Shown here: in pieces, positions 16,829 to 24,548 of the stretch
How the letters are laid out: each line of letters begins with the position of its first letter
Numbering within the stretch: the stretch's first letter is position 1
NCBI RefSeq assembly: GCF_014646635.1
Contig: NZ_BMNQ01000031.1
Location: forward strand, 1-40,552
Source of the DNA: Lentibacillus kapialis
GTDB lineage: Bacteria; Bacillota; Bacilli; Bacillales; Amphibacillaceae
Reading direction: 5' to 3'
DNA: 40,552 nt
The notes under the pieces: model-generated
What the model was told of the DNA's origin: nothing
Seen by the model: only the letters and a program-made list of their open reading frames with translations
Database searches by the model: none
Translations under genes and position numbers: made by a program

Positions 16829-16877
16829 GATGTTAGAAAAACTATCTTTTCTAACATCGGCTAAGATAGTCTTTTTG
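16829..16877 (+). terminator. Two overlapping hairpins, one terminator-like
   Basis: GATGTTAGAAAA (16829-16840) can pair perfectly with TTTTCTAACATC (16847-16858). Alternatively ACTATCTT (16841-16848) pairs with AAGATAGT (16863-16870), which is followed by CTTTTTG. The two structures exclude each other. The second is a plausible terminator, probably that of the dead regulator gene. The rest of 16878-17037 has no recognisable gene. Confidence 0.55.
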
Positions 16878-17037
16878 TCGTTTTGGGGTGGGTAACTCTG
16901 ATGCACTGGTACGAACATTAGAACCATGTTGCTATGTGTGGGTAACGATCTTTAATATAACATTATGAAAATAAATAGAAAGCTGTCGACTTTAATTGAT
17001 AGAGTCGGTTGAAGAGGGAGAGATTGTTATCACGTTC

Positions 17038-18432
17038 ATGATAGCTTTTGGTTTAGCGAGTATTATGCTCTGTGCTGGCATGATCATACGAACGAAGGTT
17101 TCTTTTATTAGCAGAATGCTGGTACCTGCCAGTGTCATTGCCGGCGTGTTGGGTTTAATTGTCATGAATACGGGTCTGATTACATCTGTTGACGCGCAAA
17201 TGTATGTCGATATTGTGACCTTCTTATTTACGGTTACCTTTATTTCTATCGGATTGACCCGTAATCCTAAGTCCAAATCATCGAATTCTGTTGGGAAAAG
17301 TATAGCGAAAGGATCGATCGGATTGGGCTTTCTCTGGAATTTAATCTATGCCCTTACCCCAGCTGTTGGAGCGATTATCATTATTGGGATTGGCGGCTTT
17401 TTCGGGATGAATCCGGTATACGGCTTATTAATTCCTTTTGCTTTTACCCAAGGACCGGGACAATCAGCGACTTTTGGATCGATTATGGAACAGCAATACG
17501 GTATTGCCAACGCTGCGACAGTCGGTGTCACCTTTGCCGCGTTAGGATTCCTGCTTTGTTTTCTCGTTGGTGTCCCGTTAGCGAGGTACGGGATTAAACG
17601 GGGATTGGCGAAAAACATGGGGTCATCCAAGATTGAAGATTTCGTTGAACGAGGCTATTACGTCAAAGACGAAAAAAGAAACACATTGGGAAACGAAACA
17701 ATGTTCAGCGGCAACATTGATACGATGACTTTTCATTTCGCTATTATTGGTCTCTGTTTTCTATTGGCTCTAGGCATGTCTGAAATTGTTTCATTCATCC
17801 CGGGGGTCGGCTCAACATTTAGCGGCATGCTGTTTATTTATGGCATGTTGGCCGGGTACCTGGTTAAATTCATTATGAAAAAATGGCGTATCGATAACAT
17901 GCTAGATAATACATTTCAGTCTAAGATCACCGGCTGGTCAACAGATTACCTGATTGTTGCGTCATTTATGGCTGTTCCATTCAGTGTGATTGGAAAATGG
18001 ATGATTCCCATTATCACCGTGACCATAGTGGTTATGCTCCTGAGCGTTATAATCTGCATCTACTTTGGCCAGCGCATGGGTGGCGAAAATGACTTTGAAA
18101 GAACAATCGGCTTATACGGGACAGTCACAGGAACCGTCCCAAGCGGTATTGCGCTTGTAAGGATTATTGATCCTTCTTTAAGAACCTCAACAGCAGTTGA
18201 ATTAGGTTTGATGAACTTGCCAATGGTAGCTTCATTTGTGACTGTGTCGACAATAATGGCGATAGCCTCGGGGGCATTGTCAATGAGTCTGGGCATTCTA
18301 TTGCTATTGGCACCAATTCCCATTTACTTAATTGTGTTAAAGGTGTTCAAAGTATGGGGTGCAAAAACGTATGATTTTAGATCGGAATCCGGATCCGAAG
18401 TAGAGAGATTGAAAAGAGCCACTGCAGAATAG
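17038..18432 (+). CDS. GltS-family sodium/glutamate-type symporter
   Basis: About 464 residues with 11-12 hydrophobic segments. The motif FTQGPGQSATFG and later GTVTGTVPSGIALVRIIDP are the two related reentrant-loop signatures of the sodium:glutamate symporter (GltS) family. The start is uncertain. In-frame TTG 16996 has no ribosome site. AGGGAGAG at 17014-17021 is ideally spaced for an ATC at 17029, as if an ATG had mutated. The first ordinary start is ATG 17038, used here. The next gene, an amidohydrolase, begins 16 bases after the stop, so both form an operon that probably imports and hydrolyses an amino acid derivative. Actual substrate unknown. Confidence 0.82.
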   Translation: MIAFGLASIMLCAGMIIRTKVSFISRMLVPASVIAGVLGLIVMNTGLITSVDAQMYVDIVTFLFTVTFISIGLTRNPKSKSSNSVGKSIAKGSIGLGFLWNLIYALTPAVGAIIIIGIGGFFGMNPVYGLLIPFAFTQGPGQSATFGSIMEQQYGIANAATVGVTFAALGFLLCFLVGVPLARYGIKRGLAKNMGSSKIEDFVERGYYVKDEKRNTLGNETMFSGNIDTMTFHFAIIGLCFLLALGMSEIVSFIPGVGSTFSGMLFIYGMLAGYLVKFIMKKWRIDNMLDNTFQSKITGWSTDYLIVASFMAVPFSVIGKWMIPIITVTIVVMLLSVIICIYFGQRMGGENDFERTIGLYGTVTGTVPSGIALVRIIDPSLRTSTAVELGLMNLPMVASFVTVSTIMAIASGALSMSLGILLLLAPIPIYLIVLKVFKVWGAKTYDFRSESGSEVERLKRATAE

Positions 18433-18447
18433 AGAGAGGAGTACTGA

Positions 18448-20073
18448 ATGATGAAGACATTGTATTACGGCGGCGATATTGTAACGATGGAGAACGAAAT
18501 GGATGCTGCAGAAGCGGTGTTGATTGAGGACGGTGTAATTAAAGAAGTTGGCAAGTTAGGTGCACTGCAGACCCATATGGAAGATATGGGTGTTGAAAAC
18601 GTTGATTTAAAAGGGAATACTTTGATGCCGGGCTTTGTCGATCCGCATAGTCATGTGTCCATGATGGGACCATTGACAACTATGGCTGATTTAAAAGAAT
18701 GTGGAAGTTTCGACGATATTATTCAGACACTAAAATCTTACATGCAGCATAAAGGAATGGGTAAGGGCGACTTGGTTGTTGGCTTCGGCTATGATCATAA
18801 TTTCCTGAACGAGGAAAAACATCCGCTAAAACACGTTTTAAATGATGTATCAACAGAGAATCCGATCCTTATTTTTCATGCGTCCGGTCATATGGGATGC
18901 GCAAATGATGCAGCATTAACGTTTGCAGGGATTGACGAAAATACACCCGATGAAGAAGGGGGCCGTATTGGTAGAATTAAAGGCACGATGGAGCCTAACG
19001 GTTATTTGGAAGAAGGAAACCTGATGTCCTTGCAGAGCAGCATCTTTGCCGATATCGACATGGATTATGTCCAGTTAGCCAATCTTGGTCAGGCGATTTA
19101 TATTAAAAATGGTATTACGACTGTACAGGATGGTGCGACCTCAAGTGAAACCCTTGAGCTTTTCAAAATGTTATCGGAGAAGGGTGACTTGAATGTAGAT
19201 GTTGTTGCGTATCCATTAGTGGCTGAGAATCCTGATGACATGAACAGTAATGAGGAATATGCAAAGCAGTATCATAACCGGTTGAAAATCGGCGGATACA
19301 AAATGTTTTTGGATGGCTCGCCGCAGGGCAAGACGGCATGGATGACGGAACCATATGAAGGAGAAGAAAGCTATGGCGGTTATCCATGGTACGAGGACGA
19401 ACAAGTAAAGCAATACGTGACAAAGGCTATTAATGATGATGTACAGCTGCTTACCCACTGTAATGGTGACGCTGCCTCCGATCAGCTGCTTAAAAACTAC
19501 GAAGCCGCATGGCAGGAATCGGATAATCCGAATAAAGATCATTTGCGTCCGGTTATGATTCATTGTCAAACTGTTCGTCATGATCAACTGGACAAGATGG
19601 CTGAGCTGGCGATGATACCTTCTATATTTATAGCTCACACATATTTTTGGGGCGATGTACATTTGAAAAACCTGGGGCAAGAGCGCGGAAGCCGAATAAG
19701 CCCTGCAAAATCAGCTTTTGATAGAGGGTTAATGGTAAACTTTCACCAAGATGCGCCAGTTGTCAAACCGGATATGCTCCATACCATATGGTGCGCGGTC
19801 AATCGAATCACACAGAAGGGCGTTAACATTGGACCTGAAGAATGCGTCTCTGTTTACGATGCCCTGAAGGCCGTCACAATCAATGCAGCTTATTCATACT
19901 TTGAGGAAGATCAAAAGGGGAGCATAAAAGCAGGAAAACTTGCTGACTTCGTGATATTGGACCAAAATCCGCTGAAGGCGGATAAACAGAACATAAAGGA
20001 TATACACGTTTTAAATACTATCAAAGAAGGCAGGACGATTTATAGTAGAGATACGGTTTTTGCTGAAGGCTGA
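18448..20073 (+). CDS. YtcJ-type metal-dependent amidohydrolase
   Basis: The 541-residue protein belongs to the Amidohydro_3 (YtcJ-like) branch. It has an N-terminal beta-sandwich strand set, MPGFVDPHSHV with the HxH metal pair His67/His69, LTHCNGDAA in the middle with another metal histidine, HCQTVRHD, FHQDAPVVKPD late, and the closing KLADFVILDQNPL that is typical of the superfamily. Such enzymes hydrolyse amide or cyclic amide bonds, but few have a known substrate. It follows a GltS-like symporter by 16 bases, and a GntR/UTRA regulator is convergent downstream. GAGAGAGGAG precedes ATG 18448. It is complete. Confidence 0.86.
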   Translation: MMKTLYYGGDIVTMENEMDAAEAVLIEDGVIKEVGKLGALQTHMEDMGVENVDLKGNTLMPGFVDPHSHVSMMGPLTTMADLKECGSFDDIIQTLKSYMQHKGMGKGDLVVGFGYDHNFLNEEKHPLKHVLNDVSTENPILIFHASGHMGCANDAALTFAGIDENTPDEEGGRIGRIKGTMEPNGYLEEGNLMSLQSSIFADIDMDYVQLANLGQAIYIKNGITTVQDGATSSETLELFKMLSEKGDLNVDVVAYPLVAENPDDMNSNEEYAKQYHNRLKIGGYKMFLDGSPQGKTAWMTEPYEGEESYGGYPWYEDEQVKQYVTKAINDDVQLLTHCNGDAASDQLLKNYEAAWQESDNPNKDHLRPVMIHCQTVRHDQLDKMAELAMIPSIFIAHTYFWGDVHLKNLGQERGSRISPAKSAFDRGLMVNFHQDAPVVKPDMLHTIWCAVNRITQKGVNIGPEECVSVYDALKAVTINAAYSYFEEDQKGSIKAGKLADFVILDQNPLKADKQNIKDIHVLNTIKEGRTIYSRDTVFAEG

Positions 20074-20080
20074 ATCTGTA

Positions 20081-20124
20081 TGGTGCCTGTCACTTCCCGA
20101 ATTTTGTCACATTGTGTCGAATTA
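20081..20124 (+). repeat. Dispersed repeat, copy 1 (GCCTGTCACTTCC type)
   Basis: About 44 bases beginning TGGTGCCTGTCACTTCCCGA and ending GTGTCGAATTA recur with roughly 85 percent identity at 21127-21167 in the same orientation. It begins seven bases after the amidohydrolase stop. I recall similar short repeats as multi-copy in Bacillaceae genomes, but could not check this. Confidence 0.6.
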
Positions 20125-20298
20125 TTTTTTATATAGGTGGCTGGTCCAGGGTTATCCGAGTATGGGGGCATACCGCGTACTTCCAAAGTGATAGATATGA
20201 ATGCTGCTCAGGCAGGTGGTCGAGTTTCAGTAAAACGGAGTGCGTTCTCTATACCTCTTAACGGCAGGGGTGCGTGCAAATCGCTTCAAGTAACAGCT
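20125..20298. other. Gene-free stretch with a possible coding fragment
   Basis: An open frame from GTG 20137 reads VAGPGLSEYGGIPRTSK and then MNAAQAGGRVSVKRS, which looks protein-like at first. It has no ribosome site and loses that character before running into the terminator. It may be the remnant of a lost gene. I do not recognise a family. Confidence 0.3.
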
Positions 20299-20340
20299 GA
20301 TAAAAGGGTTATCAAACACTGGTTTGATAACCCTTTTATC
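20299..20340. terminator. Perfect bidirectional terminator, 19-bp stem
   Basis: GATAAAAGGGTTATCAAAC is followed by ACTG and then its exact reverse complement, and ATTTTTT follows on the plus strand. The stem includes CCCTTTT in both directions and touches the stop codon of the minus-strand GntR regulator. It therefore can end transcription from both the amidohydrolase operon and the regulator. Confidence 0.9.
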
Positions 20341-21058
20341 ATTTTTTCCTCGATAGTTTAATATTAAATGAATACATATCTGACCGATAGCAGGCACGTT
20401 CGTATTCGATAAAGTTGTCGCTAACATCTTTCAGGTTTCTCTCGGCAACGAGCATACTGGTGTTTGCCGGAACTTCGAGCAGCTTGGCGTCCTCTTTGGC
20501 AATTCGCTCTGATCTGATATTCTGCTCTGCTTCAATCGAACGCATGCCTAACTCCTCCTCAAGTAGGTCATACAATGCTACTTTGTTTAAGTCATATTCC
20601 ATAATGTTTTTGCCGATTTCAACAGGATAATAGTTGTTTTCAACTCCCATTGGAATATGGTCGGCATAGCGGACCCGCTTAATATGAACGGCTTCTTTCA
20701 GCCCGGTCATATTCTGCAGATGCACGGGTAATTGGACACCTTCTGCCTTAACAAGCTTTGCTCCGGGATCCATTCCCATACGCTGAATCGTTTCCGATGT
20801 GCTGCTCAAACTGCCCAGCCAGTCATTGATTGGCCTTAATGCGACGAATGTACCTCTTCCGGGCTTTTTATCAAGTGTGCCTTCGCGTGTCAACGCATCA
20901 ATCGCTTGTCTGACAGTACTGCGGCTGACGTAATATTCATCGATTAACTCACGCTCGCTGGGAACCTTGCCAATGTACACCCCATCCATTATTTTTTGTT
21001 CTATTTTCTCTTTCAGTTGGATGTAAAGCGGAATCGAATTCGTGTAGTCCAGTGCCAT
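20339..21058 (-). CDS. GntR-family (HutC/UTRA) transcriptional regulator
   Basis: The 239-residue regulator has an N-terminal winged helix (SIPLYIQLKEKIEQKI, VPSERELIDEYYVSRSTVRQAIDAL, KPGRGTFVA; residues about 6-75). A C-terminal UTRA ligand-binding domain occupies about 95-235. ATG 21058 is preferred to the longer in-frame start because GGAGG lies six bases upstream and the protein then has the usual HutC length. HutC-type members often sense substrates of adjacent catabolic operons, and here the convergent partner is the GltS-like symporter/amidohydrolase pair. A dead paralogue lies at 16589-16805 on the other side of that pair. Confidence 0.88.
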   Translation of the reverse strand: MALDYTNSIPLYIQLKEKIEQKIMDGVYIGKVPSERELIDEYYVSRSTVRQAIDALTREGTLDKKPGRGTFVALRPINDWLGSLSSTSETIQRMGMDPGAKLVKAEGVQLPVHLQNMTGLKEAVHIKRVRYADHIPMGVENNYYPVEIGKNIMEYDLNKVALYDLLEEELGMRSIEAEQNIRSERIAKEDAKLLEVPANTSMLVAERNLKDVSDNFIEYERACYRSDMYSFNIKLSRKK

Positions 21059-21126
21059 GAGAATCCTCCATGATTTTCTATTATTCTGACAGAAATAGTT
21101 TAACATAAAATAGCTTGCTGTGCTTT

Positions 21127-21167
21127 TGGCGCCTGTCACTTCCTGAGTTTTATCATATGTCGAATAA
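21127..21167 (+). repeat. Dispersed repeat, copy 2 (GCCTGTCACTTCC type)
   Basis: TGGCGCCTGTCACTTCCTGA and the following bases repeat the element at 20081-20124 in direct orientation with two small deletions. Together the two copies bracket the terminator and the GntR regulator gene. Confidence 0.6.
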
Positions 21168-21554
21168 AGTTTTGTTTAAAAATTGATGCTCATGGTGAAG
21201 CTGATGGCTTTTTTATGATGTGCTGATTTTTACATGGATAAGCAAAATTTAACGTTTAGTCAAAATGACATTTTTATAGCACTTTTTGTTATTTTTGTAT
21301 TTTATCTTGGTGGCATAGCATTTTGGCAAAATAAAATTTGCACTTCACTTCTTGAATTCTTCGTCATTGTACAATGGAAAAGAAGATGTGGATTAATATA
21401 CAGTAAAGATATACAGATTGACTCAAGAAATTTTCCAAAAGTCTTGTGGTATTTCTGAATATATTGCATAATCAATTTGGAAGAACTCTACAATAGGGAA
21501 GGATAATTCACAATAGGCATATAAAAGTTATAAATGTTAAATGGGGGACCAAAT
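21168..21554. other. AT-rich gene-free region before the IclR regulator
   Basis: About 390 bases without a supported gene. A 74-codon frame at 21234-21458 is hydrophobic at its start but lacks a ribosome site and resembles no family I know. No clear promoter pair stands out. Confidence 0.5.
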
Positions 21555-22313
21555 TTGAAACAAAATAGAAATTTAGTATCAAAAGTAATAACCATTCTAA
21601 GGGCTTTTGCCGATGTCAAAATGGAATGGGGGGTAAACGAATTATCCCGTTATATAGGCATTCCTGCTGGCTCTCTGCATCGCCACCTAAGTATCCTAAT
21701 GGATGAAAATATTTTAAATGTATCCCATGAATCTGGAAAATATACGATAGGTGAAGAATTTATTAGAATATCATCCATTATTTCATCAAGGGTAAAAATT
21801 AAGGATGTAGCTAAACCATTTTTAGAAACATTGGCTCAGACTGTGGATCAATCTGTATATTTAGCATTATACCATCCCCAATATAAGCAGTTGTCTTTTG
21901 TGGAAAGTGTACAGAGTTCAAAGGCTTTGCAATATATTTTGGAGATAGGAGTTTTAAAACCCATCCATATAGCAGCTAGCGGGAAATCTATTTTAGCTCA
22001 GTTGGAGAATAGCGAGAAAGAATTAATCCTGCATAATATTGGAATGGATAAAGAATCAGCCATGAAGTTGGATGAAGAATTGAGCATGATTCGTAACGAA
22101 GGATATGCTTTGACAGCAAACGAACGAAAAAAAGGTGCTTTAAGCGTAGGTGTTCCTATTTTTGGCGTATCACATAAAGTGATTGGTAGTGTTATTACCG
22201 TAATTCCCATTGTTAGTTATGAAGAATCTCAAAAAGATTTTATTGTTGAACAAACAAAAAAAGCAGCAAATGATATTTCTTATGCAATTGGATTTGAAAA
22301 ACGGATATTTTAA
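21555..22313 (+). CDS. IclR-family transcriptional regulator
   Basis: The 252-residue protein has an N-terminal winged helix (ITILRAFADVKMEWGVNELSR, then PAGSLHRHLSILMDENIL) and the IclR effector domain (VAKPFLETLAQTVDQSVYLA, IAASGKSILAQL, GYALTANERKKGALSVGVPIFG). TTG 21555 is chosen because GGGGGACC lies at ideal distance. An ATG seven codons upstream has no such site. It is transcribed toward a cupin, TRAP transporter and acyl-CoA enzymes and probably senses their substrate or an intermediate. Inverted-repeat operator candidates lie in the gap that follows it. Confidence 0.9.
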   Translation: MKQNRNLVSKVITILRAFADVKMEWGVNELSRYIGIPAGSLHRHLSILMDENILNVSHESGKYTIGEEFIRISSIISSRVKIKDVAKPFLETLAQTVDQSVYLALYHPQYKQLSFVESVQSSKALQYILEIGVLKPIHIAASGKSILAQLENSEKELILHNIGMDKESAMKLDEELSMIRNEGYALTANERKKGALSVGVPIFGVSHKVIGSVITVIPIVSYEESQKDFIVEQTKKAANDISYAIGFEKRIF

Positions 22314-22336
22314 TTATATTCATTTGAAAGAATTTA

Positions 22337-22446
22337 TTGAAATTTCAAATCCAAAATGTTATAGTTAAAAAAATCGAATAATGAAGACATTTTATTTTTT
22401 TACTGAATAAGTGGAATGCTATTCTATCAGATGGAATGATTATTAG
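22337..22446 (+). promoter_or_regulatory. Predicted sigma-A promoter and candidate IclR operators for the TRAP operon
   Basis: TTGAAA (22337-22342), a 17-base spacer and TATAGT (22360-22365) give a promoter with one mismatch per box. The -35 box is half of a perfect palindrome, TTGAAATTTCAA (22337-22348). Downstream, TGGAAT-GCT-ATTCTA (22412-22426) is a near-perfect inverted repeat, and TGGAAT recurs 20 bases later at 22432. Either could bind the IclR protein encoded just upstream. Confidence 0.55.
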
Positions 22447-22470
22447 ATTAAAATTGGGGAGGGCGTACAA

Positions 22471-22818
22471 ATGCGATATTGGATACACGAAAGTGAAATT
22501 GAAAGCTACATACCACTTAATCATGAATTAACTTACAATAAAAAAGTGGTTGGCAGAAAAGATGGGATAAATGAGGTGGAAATGATTATTGGAGAAATGG
22601 AGGAAGGAGGGGATGCTGATCCACATTCTCACGAAGAAATTGAACAGCTTATGTACATTTTGGAGGGAAAGATGCATGCAAAAATTGGTGGAGAAGAAGC
22701 TGAATTAACTGCTGGCCATTCAGTTTTCATTCCTAAAAAAGTTAACCATGAAATAAAAAATGCGGGTAAAGGTAATTTGAAATTTGTTTTGATTTATAGT
22801 CCAGCTAAAGGCGCCTGA
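22471..22818 (+). CDS. Small cupin-domain protein
   Basis: This 115-residue single-domain cupin has metal-site residues His52, His54 and Glu58 in PHSHEEIEQ and His93 in the second motif (VNHEI). PHSHEE...MYILEGKMHAKIGG and AGHSVFIPKKVNHEIKN are the two cupin motifs. Small cupins in catabolic operons may be isomerases, dioxygenases or ligand-binding helpers, and sequence alone does not decide. It is the first gene after the predicted promoter, 64 bases before the TRAP binding protein. GGGGAGGG precedes ATG 22471. Confidence 0.83.
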   Translation: MRYWIHESEIESYIPLNHELTYNKKVVGRKDGINEVEMIIGEMEEGGDADPHSHEEIEQLMYILEGKMHAKIGGEEAELTAGHSVFIPKKVNHEIKNAGKGNLKFVLIYSPAKGA

Positions 22819-22882
22819 TTTGTATTAATTTATGCATCATTTTGTAACCCCTTACATTTAAAAATTAGGAGGTTTATCAATT

Positions 22883-23926
22883 ATGTTAAGAAAATACTGG
22901 GTAGGAAATATTATTTTAATTCTTTCAATAATCCTATTGGGAGCGTGTGGTGATAGTTCCACTAGTAGCGAGGCGGAGAATAAAGATACGATAAAACTCA
23001 AAGTTGCAGATTCCTTTCCAACCACAAATTTGTTATCTAGTGAAGGAATTGTTTATTTTATGGATCAGGTTGAGAAACATACAGATGGAAAAGTGGAATT
23101 TGAATATTATCCAGCGGAGCAAATGGGGAAGGCAGGAGATTTTCTAGATTTGATTCAAACTGGAACAATCGATATAGGATACACATCTTACGCGACAGAT
23201 AAACTACCATTGAGTGAAGTTCCAACTCTCCCGGGAGCTTACAGTACTTCCCAAGAAGGCACTCAAATTTTCTGGAAGCTGATGGAGGATATGCTTATTG
23301 AAGAAGAGTATAAGCCGAATGATATTCAGCCATTATGGGCTGTACCAATTCCACAATACCAGATAGCTACAAAGAATAAAAAAGTAGAAAATCTTGAAGA
23401 TGTTCAAGGGCTAAAAATGCGAGCCACTGGCACTATGGAATATGCGTTGGATGAATTAGGTGCATCTCCTACGTTCATGGCTGCTCCTGAGGCATATACA
23501 GCTCTAGAACGCGGTACAGTTGATGGTGTTGTATTTCCGTTTACGAGTTTCAAACCTTATCAGATACAGGAAATTGTTAACTATTCTACTGGAAATGTCA
23601 GGTTAGGAAGTTTTAACGTTATTTATTCCATTGATTCGAAAGTATATCAAAATTTACCTAATGACGTAAAAGGCTCCATAGACAAAGCATCACAAGAAAC
23701 GATGGATCATCTATCCAAAGTACTGGATGAAAAAAGTAAAAAACTTCGAGAAGAGTTCAGTAAACAAATGAAGATTACGGATTTAAGTGAGGAAGAACTA
23801 AAAAAATGGGATGAAGGATTAGAACCAGTTTGGGACAGATGGGCAAAAGATTTAGAAAAAAGAGGTATACCAGCACAGAAGGCTGTGGAGAAATATAATC
23901 AATTCAAGGATGAAGTGAATAAGTAA
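22883..23926 (+). CDS. dctP: TRAP transporter substrate-binding lipoprotein (DctP family)
   Basis: The 347-residue protein begins with a lipoprotein signal (hydrophobic stretch, then LLGAC with lipidated Cys22), so in a Gram-positive it is tethered to the outer membrane face. The mature part has the DctP fold: LKVADSFPTTNLLS near the start, EYYPAEQMGKAGDFLDLIQTG, and the ligand-carboxylate arginine region GLKMRATGTM around 175-185, then AAPEAYTALERGTVDG. TRAP binding proteins of this type usually bind organic acids through that arginine. It forms a complete transporter with the next two genes. AGGAGG lies upstream. Confidence 0.9.
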   Translation: MLRKYWVGNIILILSIILLGACGDSSTSSEAENKDTIKLKVADSFPTTNLLSSEGIVYFMDQVEKHTDGKVEFEYYPAEQMGKAGDFLDLIQTGTIDIGYTSYATDKLPLSEVPTLPGAYSTSQEGTQIFWKLMEDMLIEEEYKPNDIQPLWAVPIPQYQIATKNKKVENLEDVQGLKMRATGTMEYALDELGASPTFMAAPEAYTALERGTVDGVVFPFTSFKPYQIQEIVNYSTGNVRLGSFNVIYSIDSKVYQNLPNDVKGSIDKASQETMDHLSKVLDEKSKKLREEFSKQMKITDLSEEELKKWDEGLEPVWDRWAKDLEKRGIPAQKAVEKYNQFKDEVNK

Positions 23927-24040
23927 ATTGTACAAAAATAATGGAAGGTAAGTTTTGGTACCTGCTATAAACTACCCTCTTTTATTCAATTAAAAAAGTT
24001 CCTTTATGAGACTCGTATTCATCAAGGAAGGAGATCATAT

Positions 24041-24544
24041 ATGGGGAAATTTAAACAGGTATTTAATTGGTTAGAATATGTTTTTTTAATGGGATCAAAA
24101 TTCGGATTATTCGCAATGATGTTGTTAGTTTCTGGTGATGCTATCGGAAGATATTTTTTTGGCAAACCAATCGTTGGGACATATGAAATTGTTGAAATGT
24201 ACCTTATGGTTGTTACCATTTTTCTAAGTATGAGTTATGTTATGAAAATCGGTGGACATATACGGTTGGATGTTGTTTTTGACAAATTACCTAAAACCTT
24301 ACAAAAGAGATTAAACTTTTTTTATTACTTTTTAACGGCAATTTGGATGTCCTTTATTGGCTATTATGGTTTTCAAACAACTCACGAGGCTTGGGTCGAA
24401 AATCTAACAGAATCAGGAGTTGTATCCTTTCCCATGTGGCTTTCATATATTTGGGTTCCTATAGGCGCATTTTTATTATGCATAAGGTTGTTAATTATGT
24501 GTGTAAATACGCTGGGACCCAAAAGTGAATTGAAAGGGGAATGA
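24041..24544 (+). CDS. dctQ: TRAP transporter small permease (DctQ family)
   Basis: This 167-residue protein has four predicted membrane helices and the DctQ motifs GDAIGRYFFGKPIVGTYEIVE (about 29-49) and GGHIRLDVVFDKLP (about 68-81). It is the small membrane subunit that pairs with DctM. It begins 114 bases after the binding-protein gene and ends four bases before the large permease gene. GAAGGAG precedes ATG 24041. Confidence 0.9.
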   Translation: MGKFKQVFNWLEYVFLMGSKFGLFAMMLLVSGDAIGRYFFGKPIVGTYEIVEMYLMVVTIFLSMSYVMKIGGHIRLDVVFDKLPKTLQKRLNFFYYFLTAIWMSFIGYYGFQTTHEAWVENLTESGVVSFPMWLSYIWVPIGAFLLCIRLLIMCVNTLGPKSELKGE

Positions 24545-24548
24545 AGAC

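Noticed and set aside
21234-21458. 74-codon hydrophobic small protein
   Set aside because: There is no ribosome-binding site and no family resemblance, and low-complexity AT-rich DNA easily gives such frames.
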